Source: Bacteroidales bacterium UBA3684 (lineage in GTDB: Bacteria; Bacteroidota; Bacteroidia; Bacteroidales; P3). From it: 20,580 bases of DNA. The position numbers were made by a program, and so were the translations under genes. Location of the stretch: positions 6,774 to 27,353 of the forward strand of contig DFIZ01000032.1 of NCBI GenBank assembly GCA_002372855.1, in the 5' to 3' direction. Position 1 is the stretch's first letter. Every line of letters starts with the position of its first letter. Shown here one piece after another: positions 15,605 through 20,580 of this stretch. The notes beneath the pieces were generated by a model. That model was not told the origin of the DNA and did not search any database. It saw nothing but the letters and a program-made list of their open reading frames with translations.

Positions 15605-16359
15605 AACCATTGAAACGTTCTGCCAAGATTATGCTCATCGTCCTGGGCGCTGCGGTTCTCGCCGTGTTGGTCATTGTGGCCAATGTGGTGCGCTCCCGCT
15701 CGCAGGTCAAGGGGCTCGAGGTGGTGATTCGCTACGGTGACACTCCGCAGCTGGTCGAGGACCAGCAGGTGAAGGACACCGTCTTGCGCCGCATCCCCAA
15801 CCTGCTTCAGCTCAGCGTGAAGAACATCGACTGCCCGCGCGTCGTCTCTGCCGCACGCAGGGTGCCCTATCTGGAAAATGTTTCCGCCTCGGTGAGCGTG
15901 GGCGGCAAGGTGGTGGTGCGTGCCGACCAGCGTCGCCCCATCATGCGCCTCTTCTATGGCAACCGCGAGTTCTATATGGATGCTCATGGCGCTCTCTTCC
16001 CCCCGTCGTCTACGGGCTTCTGCGATGTCTTGGTGGCCGGCGGCAACTTCACAGAACCGCTGCGCCTCGACAGTCTCAACGCCCAGGCCACCGCCCTCTG
16101 GAAGGTGGCAACCTTCCTCGACAACGAGGACGACTATGCTCCCCTCATCGACCAAATCTTCGTCGAACGCGACGGCGACATCATGATGGTCCCCAAGGTG
16201 GGCGACCATCTGGTCGAACTTGGTTCGCCCGACGACCTCGACGCCAAGTTCTCCAACCTCCTCGCCTTCTACCGCAAGGGCATGCCCCGCGCCGGTTGGA
16301 ACACCTATTCCCAAATCAGCCTTAAGTTCAAAGGCCAAGTAGTATGTACGAAAAAATAA
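15601..16359 (+). CDS. ftsQ: Cell division protein FtsQ/DivIB
   Basis: Bitopic divisome protein of 252 residues. It has a short basic cytoplasmic N-terminus (MKPLKRSAK), a membrane helix at about 9-29 ('IMLIVLGAAVLAVLVIVANVV') and an extracytoplasmic part starting with a POTRA-like domain (about 35-110, including 'RIPNLLQLSVKNIDCPRVV'). A beta domain follows with 'REFYMDAHGALFP' and the closing 'YSQISLKFKGQVVCTKK', typical of Bacteroidota FtsQ. Sequence conservation of the family is low, so the call relies on architecture plus position between murC and ftsA. The ATG overlaps the murC stop. The last codons lead into a short A-rich gap before ftsA. Confidence 0.9.
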   Translation: MKPLKRSAKIMLIVLGAAVLAVLVIVANVVRSRSQVKGLEVVIRYGDTPQLVEDQQVKDTVLRRIPNLLQLSVKNIDCPRVVSAARRVPYLENVSASVSVGGKVVVRADQRRPIMRLFYGNREFYMDAHGALFPPSSTGFCDVLVAGGNFTEPLRLDSLNAQATALWKVATFLDNEDDYAPLIDQIFVERDGDIMMVPKVGDHLVELGSPDDLDAKFSNLLAFYRKGMPRAGWNTYSQISLKFKGQVVCTKK

Positions 16360-16379
16360 ATCAAAAAAAATATAGCATT

Positions 16380-17792
16380 ATGGAAAACGAAATCATTGTA
16401 GGACTCGACATCGGTACCACCAAAATTGCCTGCTTCGTCGGCATTCGTGGCGAGAATGGTAAAGTGAAAATCCTCGGCTTCGGCAAAACCGACAGCAAGG
16501 GCGTCGAGCATGGCGTTGTGAAAAATGTCTCCGACACCGCCGACTCCATCCGCCGCGCCGTGAGCGATGCCGCCGACCAGGCCGACGTCGACATCGACGA
16601 AGTCTATGTCGGCATCGCCGGACAGCACATCAAGTCCCGCCCCAGCCAGGGCAGCGTCATGATTCCGGCAGACCATCGTCTCATCGAGCAGGAGGATGTC
16701 GACCGGCTCATCAAGGAACAGTACAACACGCTCCTTGAGCCTGGCGAGGAAATCATCCACATCTTCCCCCAGCAGTTCATCGTCGACCGCGAACCCCTCG
16801 GGCGAGAGGTGTCGCCCGTCGGCGTGCCCGGCAAGAATCTCATGGCCAACTTCCACATGGTGACGGCCAACGTCCAGAACCTGCAGTACATCAAGTACGC
16901 CGTGCAGGATGCCGGCTTGAAAATCAAGGGCGTCGTCCTCGAGCCCGTGGCTTCCGCCAAGGCAGTCCTCGACGACAGCGACCGCGACGCAGGCGTGGCC
17001 ATGGTCGACATCGGAGGCGGCACCACCGACATCGCCATCTTCCACGACGGCATCATCCGCCACACCTCCGTCCTGCCCCTGGCCGGCAACGCCATTACCA
17101 ACGACATCCGCGAGGGTTGCAACATCCTCAAACGCCAGGCCGAAAGCCTCAAGGTGAAATTCGGCTCCTGCCTGGTCCAGGCCGTCAGCGAGAACGATGT
17201 CATCTCCATCCCCGGCATCCGCAGCCAGGCCCCACGCGAAATCTACGTCAAGACCCTCGCCGGCATCATCAACGCCCGCACCAAGATGATTCTCGAACAG
17301 GTCGACTACGAAATCAAACTCTCCGGTTTCGACAAGAAACTCATCGCCGGCGTGACCCTCACCGGCGGCGGCGCGCAGCTGAAAAACATCAAGGACCTCT
17401 GCGAGCTCATCACCGCCACCGACACCCGCATCGGCATCCCCAACGAGCACCTCGAGCCCGACAGTGTCTCCTTCGCCGAGCTGGCCCACCCCATGTATGC
17501 CACTGGCATCGGCCTGGTGCTCTATGGTCTCGAGCAGGCCGAGGCAAGCCACGACGATTCCCGCGACGAGGAACAGGAGCCCGCTGCCGAGACGAAAAGC
17601 TCCGATGCCGCCAGCAAGGTCGACATCTTCGCCGACATGGGCATGGAACCCAGCGAGGACCCGACTCCCGCGTCCGAAGCCATCCCCGAGAAAGCCGACA
17701 AGAAAGAGAAGCGCAAGGACAAGAAAGGCAACTTCGAAGAGACCGTCAAACTCTTCTTCGGCAAGGTCTTCAACGAGGGAATTGACGACTAG
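16380..17792 (+). CDS. ftsA: Cell division protein FtsA
   Basis: Actin-like ATPase that tethers FtsZ filaments to the membrane and recruits later division proteins; 470 residues from the ATG at 16380. An in-frame ATG at 16344 lies inside ftsQ and would add 12 low-complexity residues (YEKINQKKYSI), so the later start is preferred. Motifs are phosphate-1 'VGLDIGTTKIACFVG' (7-21), phosphate-2 'VDIGGGTTDIAIF' (209-221) and the adenosine loop 'TLTGGGAQLKNI' (326-337). After an acidic, low-complexity linker (about 388-450) comes 'FEETVKLFFGKVFNEGID' (452-469), an amphipathic helix fitting the FtsA membrane-targeting sequence. Confidence 0.95.
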   Translation: MENEIIVGLDIGTTKIACFVGIRGENGKVKILGFGKTDSKGVEHGVVKNVSDTADSIRRAVSDAADQADVDIDEVYVGIAGQHIKSRPSQGSVMIPADHRLIEQEDVDRLIKEQYNTLLEPGEEIIHIFPQQFIVDREPLGREVSPVGVPGKNLMANFHMVTANVQNLQYIKYAVQDAGLKIKGVVLEPVASAKAVLDDSDRDAGVAMVDIGGGTTDIAIFHDGIIRHTSVLPLAGNAITNDIREGCNILKRQAESLKVKFGSCLVQAVSENDVISIPGIRSQAPREIYVKTLAGIINARTKMILEQVDYEIKLSGFDKKLIAGVTLTGGGAQLKNIKDLCELITATDTRIGIPNEHLEPDSVSFAELAHPMYATGIGLVLYGLEQAEASHDDSRDEEQEPAAETKSSDAASKVDIFADMGMEPSEDPTPASEAIPEKADKKEKRKDKKGNFEETVKLFFGKVFNEGIDD

Positions 17793-17801
17793 TGTGCATA
17801 A
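17793..17801 (-). promoter_or_regulatory. DnaA-box match just after the ftsA stop codon
   Basis: TGTGCATAA on the plus strand is TTATGCACA on the minus strand, an exact match to the TTATNCACA DnaA-box consensus. It starts at the base after the ftsA stop and lies 128 bases upstream of the ftsZ start. DnaA control of ftsZ is known in Caulobacter; here binding is only inferred from one short site, and a chance match is possible. Confidence 0.35.
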
Positions 17802-17804
17802 GTT

Positions 17805-17839
17805 GTTGAAAACTAATCAGTAGAAACGCCATTAGTTTG
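17805..17839 (+). promoter_or_regulatory. Candidate ftsZ promoter overlapped by an 8-bp inverted repeat
   Basis: GTTG (17805-17808) is followed at Bacteroidota spacing by TTAGTTTG (17832-17839), one mismatch from TAnnTTTG. An inverted repeat AAACTAAT (17810-17817) / ATTAGTTT (17831-17838) with a 13-base loop sits between and over these elements. It could act as an operator. It is followed by a T5 run (17845-17849), so a weak attenuator or terminator is an alternative reading. The predicted ftsZ leader would be about 80 bases. Confidence 0.35.
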
Positions 17840-17928
17840 GATGATTTTTAGTAATTTTATACTGCCAAAATTATTGGGAACATTATTATAACGAATTCTT
17901 ATACAATAAGATAGAAATATACAAGCAC

Positions 17929-19611
17929 ATGGAAGAAGACGCAATTTTCACTTTCGACTCGCCCAAAGGCCAGTCTTCCTACATCAAAGTCATCGGTGTC
18001 GGCGGCGGTGGCGGCAATGCCGTCAACCACATGTTCCGCCAGGGCATCAAGGGCGTGGACTTCATCGTCTGCAACACCGACATGAAGGCCCTCAACTCCT
18101 CCCCCGTGCCCAACAAGATCACCCTTGGCGACCTCGGCCTCGGCGCAGGCAACAAGCCCGAGCGCGCCCGTCAGGCGGCTCTCGACAAGGCCGACGACAT
18201 CCGCGATGCCATCAGCCATAACACCCAGATGCTCTTCATCACCGCCGGCATGGGCGGCGGCACCGGCACCGGCGCCGCTCCCGTCATCGCCGAAATCGCC
18301 AAGAGCATCGACCTCGACAACGACGAGAACAAGAAAATCCTCGTCGTGGCCATCGTGACACTCCCCTTCGGCTTCGAAGGTCGCCGCCGCAGCGAGCAGG
18401 CTGTGAACGGCATCAAGGAGCTCAGCCAGCATGTCGACTCCATCATCGTCATCAACAACGACAAGCTCCGCACCTACGGCAACCTGCCCATGTCCAAGGC
18501 CTTCGCCATGGCCGACGACGTGCTCCTCACCGCCGCCAAGAGCATTGCCGAAATCATCACCAACAACGCCTATATCAACATCGACTTCCAGGATGTCAAC
18601 ACCGTCATGGAACACTCCGGCACCGCCCTCATGGGCGCCGGCTCGGGTGCCGGCGAAAACCGCGCCATTGACGCCATCACCGCCGCCACCACCTCCGTGC
18701 TCCTCAACGACAACGACATCCGCGGCGCCAAGAACGTCCTCCTCTATTTCTCCTACTCCTCCGAGCACGAGCTCACCATGGACGAGCAGGCCGAAATCAC
18801 AGACTTCATCCTCGACCGCACCGGCAACGAGGCCGACTTCATCTGGGGCGCCGGCGTCGACGACGACCTCGGCGACGAACTCAAGGTTATCCTTATCGCC
18901 ACCGGTTTCGAGAAGTCGAACCTTGTTCACGAGGAACCCAAGGTCATCCAGCTGCCCAAGGACGATCCCAAACCCGAACCCGTCCCCGAAGCCAAGGCAG
19001 AACCCGTGGCCGCCGACGAGCCCGTCATCATCCACAAGGAGGAGCCCGCTCCCGTCGCCCAGCCCGTGGCCGAGATTTTCCGTCCCATCGAGAAGGTCGC
19101 CCCCGCGCCCGCTCCTGCCCCTGAACCGCAGAAGCATGTCTTCACCCTCGAGGACGAGGAGCCCGTTGCTGTCGCCGCCCCGGTGGTGAAGCAGGCCGCC
19201 GAGGCCGACGTGCTGGTGGAGGAAATCCACCTCGTCGACACCCTCGAGTCTGCCCCTGCCCCCAAGGCCGAGGCCCCCAAGCCTGTCGTCGAACCCCGTC
19301 AGGAACCCGTTGCCAAGGTCGAACCCGCGGCTCCCAGCCAGCCCTTTGGCCGCACCGAAAACCCCGGCCGCAGCGCTTTCGAGAGCGACAACGACGTGAA
19401 GACCGTCGCCGACCGCATCGCCTACATCCACAACCTGCTGCGCAACAACCCCAACGGCGCCGACGTGGTGCAGCGCATGCCCGCCACCGCCTACGCCGAC
19501 GGCGAACTCTACGAAGGCCGCCCCTCCAACTCCCGCGAAGCTTCCTCCTATACTATGCGTGCCGACGGCACCGTGACTAAAAACGCCTTCTACGACGACC
19601 AGCCCGATTGA
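17929..19611 (+). CDS. ftsZ: Cell division protein FtsZ
   Basis: Tubulin-like GTPase that forms the division ring; 560 residues, well above the 350-470 usual for the family. The GTPase and polymerisation core (about 15-328) is intact: 'VIGVGGGGGNAVNHM' (21-35), 'NTDMKAL', tubulin signature 'GGGTGTG' (109-115), 'NNDKL' and synergy loop 'NIDFQDVNTVM' (217-227). The extra length is a P/A/E/V/K-rich, probably disordered linker (about 331-515). The usual FtsA/ZipA-binding peptide (DIPxFLR-like) is not obvious; 'RMPATAYADGEL' (516-527) is the nearest candidate. The tail 'SSYTMRADG..TKNAFYDDQPD' resembles a Bacteroidota-specific C-terminal extension. It is preceded by the only sizeable gap in the cluster and probably has its own promoter. 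Codons are almost all C-ending. Confidence 0.96.
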   Translation: MEEDAIFTFDSPKGQSSYIKVIGVGGGGGNAVNHMFRQGIKGVDFIVCNTDMKALNSSPVPNKITLGDLGLGAGNKPERARQAALDKADDIRDAISHNTQMLFITAGMGGGTGTGAAPVIAEIAKSIDLDNDENKKILVVAIVTLPFGFEGRRRSEQAVNGIKELSQHVDSIIVINNDKLRTYGNLPMSKAFAMADDVLLTAAKSIAEIITNNAYINIDFQDVNTVMEHSGTALMGAGSGAGENRAIDAITAATTSVLLNDNDIRGAKNVLLYFSYSSEHELTMDEQAEITDFILDRTGNEADFIWGAGVDDDLGDELKVILIATGFEKSNLVHEEPKVIQLPKDDPKPEPVPEAKAEPVAADEPVIIHKEEPAPVAQPVAEIFRPIEKVAPAPAPAPEPQKHVFTLEDEEPVAVAAPVVKQAAEADVLVEEIHLVDTLESAPAPKAEAPKPVVEPRQEPVAKVEPAAPSQPFGRTENPGRSAFESDNDVKTVADRIAYIHNLLRNNPNGADVVQRMPATAYADGELYEGRPSNSREASSYTMRADGTVTKNAFYDDQPD

Positions 19612-20489
19612 TGAATAAGAAACTGATTGGTATCCTGTGCGCCATTGGCGCTGCGGTGTGCTACGGCACCAACCCGTTAGCCCGCTTCCTATACGCCGAG
19701 GGGATGAACATCCCCTCGGTACTCTTTTACCGCTTCGGCCTGGCATGGGTCATCGTGGCTGTGGTGATGATGTTCCGCAAGGAGAGCCTGCGCGTCAACC
19801 GGCGCGAATTCCTCACCCTCTCGGCCCTCGGCGTGCTCTTCATCCTTTCCTCCACCACGCTCTACACCTCCTTCAATCTCATGCCCTCCGGCATCGCCTC
19901 CACCATCCTTTTCACCTACCCCATCATGACGGCGGCCATCATGACCCTCGTCTTCCGCGAGCGGCTCACGCTGCTCACCGTCCTCTCCATCGCCCTCTCT
20001 CTTGTGGGCGTGGCCCTGCTGTCGTTCAACGACGACGGCACCACCTTCAGCCTCCTCGGCATCGTGCTGGTGCTCATCTCGGCACTCACCTACGCGCTCT
20101 ACATCATCGTCGTCGACAAGAGCCCGTTGCAGATGTCGTCGTTCAAAATCAATTTCTATGTCCTTTTCTATTGCGCCTTGGGCAATGTTGTCTATGCCCT
20201 CGTCAGCGGCCAGCCGCTGATGCTGCCGCCGTCGCCCACGGCCTGGTTCTGGGTGTCGTGGCTTGCCGTCGTGCCCGCCATCATGGCCCTGGTCATGATG
20301 GTCTACGCCGCCAAATACCTCGGCTCCACCCCCACGGCCATCCTCGGTGCCCTCGAGCCCATGACGGCCGTCCTCATCGGCGTCTTCGTCTTCGCCGAGC
20401 CTTTCTCCCTGCGCCTCTCCCTGGGCATTGTCCTCATCCTGAGCGCTGTCACCATGGTGGTCCTCTCCAAGGCCAAGCGGCAGGCTTAG
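19611..20489 (+). CDS. EamA/DMT-superfamily transporter
   Basis: Polytopic membrane protein of 292 residues with about ten hydrophobic helices arranged as two EamA repeats (roughly 5-135 and 148-288). Repeat one contains 'PSVLFYRFGLAWVIVA' and 'STILFTYPIMTAAIMTLVFRE'. Repeat two contains 'YLGSTPTAILGALEPMTAVL' and 'LSLGIVLILSAVTMVVLSK'. The family exports or imports metabolites such as amino acids or nucleotide sugars; the substrate here cannot be told. The ATG at 19611 shares one base with the ftsZ stop (TGATG). An in-frame TTG at 19608 is also possible. The overlap implies translational coupling to ftsZ, although the family has no known division role. Codon use matches ftsZ, so it does not look newly acquired. 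Confidence 0.9.
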   Translation: MNKKLIGILCAIGAAVCYGTNPLARFLYAEGMNIPSVLFYRFGLAWVIVAVVMMFRKESLRVNRREFLTLSALGVLFILSSTTLYTSFNLMPSGIASTILFTYPIMTAAIMTLVFRERLTLLTVLSIALSLVGVALLSFNDDGTTFSLLGIVLVLISALTYALYIIVVDKSPLQMSSFKINFYVLFYCALGNVVYALVSGQPLMLPPSPTAWFWVSWLAVVPAIMALVMMVYAAKYLGSTPTAILGALEPMTAVLIGVFVFAEPFSLRLSLGIVLILSAVTMVVLSKAKRQA

Positions 20490-20497
20490 TCCGCCCA

Positions 20498-20580
20498 AAC
20501 ACCCTTCCAACACCCACCCGAGAGGGACATAATTCGGCCCTTCTCATATAGTTCCTATATACTTCTCATATACTTCTTAT
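20498..20580. repeat. 11-bp degenerate tandem repeats downstream of the transporter gene
   Basis: C-rich 11-mers AACACCCTTCC and AACACCCACCC (20498-20519) are followed by about 21 irregular bases. AT-rich 11-mers TTCTCATATAG, TTCCTATATAC, TTCTCATATAC and a partial TTCTTAT (20541-20580) then run off the window edge. Order and composition match the element at 1-79 when each is read in the sense of the gene before it. Both also carry a GAGG...CAT stretch between the two arrays. The array continues beyond the window. Confidence 0.75.

Noticed and set aside
17899..19746. Very long minus-strand open frame (about 615 codons) opposite ftsZ
   Set aside because: It is a mirror of the C-ending codon bias of ftsZ. 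The translation is G/V/D/H-rich without domains, and ftsZ itself is unmistakable.
20520..20545. GAGAGGG / CCCTTCTC stem as a terminator after the transporter gene
   Set aside because: Seven pairs with a bulge, no T run after it, and it overlaps the 11-bp repeat structure. It is too weak to call.
1..20580. CRISPR arrays, tRNA or rRNA genes, insertion sequences, prophage or defence genes
   Set aside because: None was seen on either strand. The only repeats are the 11-bp arrays at the edges and the intergenic inverted repeats.

Overview
The window carries a complete division and cell-wall (dcw) gene cluster from a member of the Bacteroidota, most likely an uncultured gut or rumen Bacteroidales. 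The assignment rests on four things. The gene order is mraZ-rsmH-ftsL-ftsI-murE-mraY-murD*-ftsW-murG-murC-ftsQ-ftsA-ftsZ. The FtsL is of the Bacteroidota type. Promoters look like the Bacteroidota TTTG / TAnnTTTG pattern, and start codons lack clear Shine-Dalgarno sequences. A secreted protein on the minus strand ends in a type IX secretion (type B, CHU_C) sorting domain.

Layout. Bases 1-97 hold 11-bp tandem repeats. Bases 98-3865 (minus strand) encode a 1255-residue secreted protein with two IgGFc-binding-like units and a type IX C-terminal domain. Bases 3866-4256 are a divergent AT-rich regulatory region with two candidate promoters and a long inverted repeat. From 4257 to 19611 all genes are on the plus strand with short gaps or ATGA-type overlaps. 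The only substantial gap is the 136-bp ftsA-ftsZ spacer, which has a DnaA-box match and an inverted repeat. An EamA/DMT-family transporter gene overlaps the ftsZ stop codon and ends at 20489. It is followed by a second 11-bp tandem-repeat element related to the first one.

How the genes work together. MurE (diaminopimelate type), MraY, MurG and MurC make the lipid-linked peptidoglycan precursor. FtsW and FtsI polymerise and cross-link septal peptidoglycan. FtsL and FtsQ are divisome scaffold proteins, FtsA and FtsZ form the membrane-tethered ring, and MraZ and RsmH are the usual regulator and 16S rRNA methyltransferase at the head of the cluster.

The most unusual feature is at the murD position. 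The gene there encodes only the third (C-terminal) Mur-ligase domain, 179 residues. It lacks the UDP-binding and ATPase domains, and the signature residues of the domain that remains are degraded, yet the reading frame is open and tightly packed between mraY and ftsW. Other points of interest are a His/Asp-rich insertion in MurC, a long FtsZ linker with a weak C-terminal peptide, and the related bipartite 11-bp repeat elements beyond the 3' ends of the two outermost genes.
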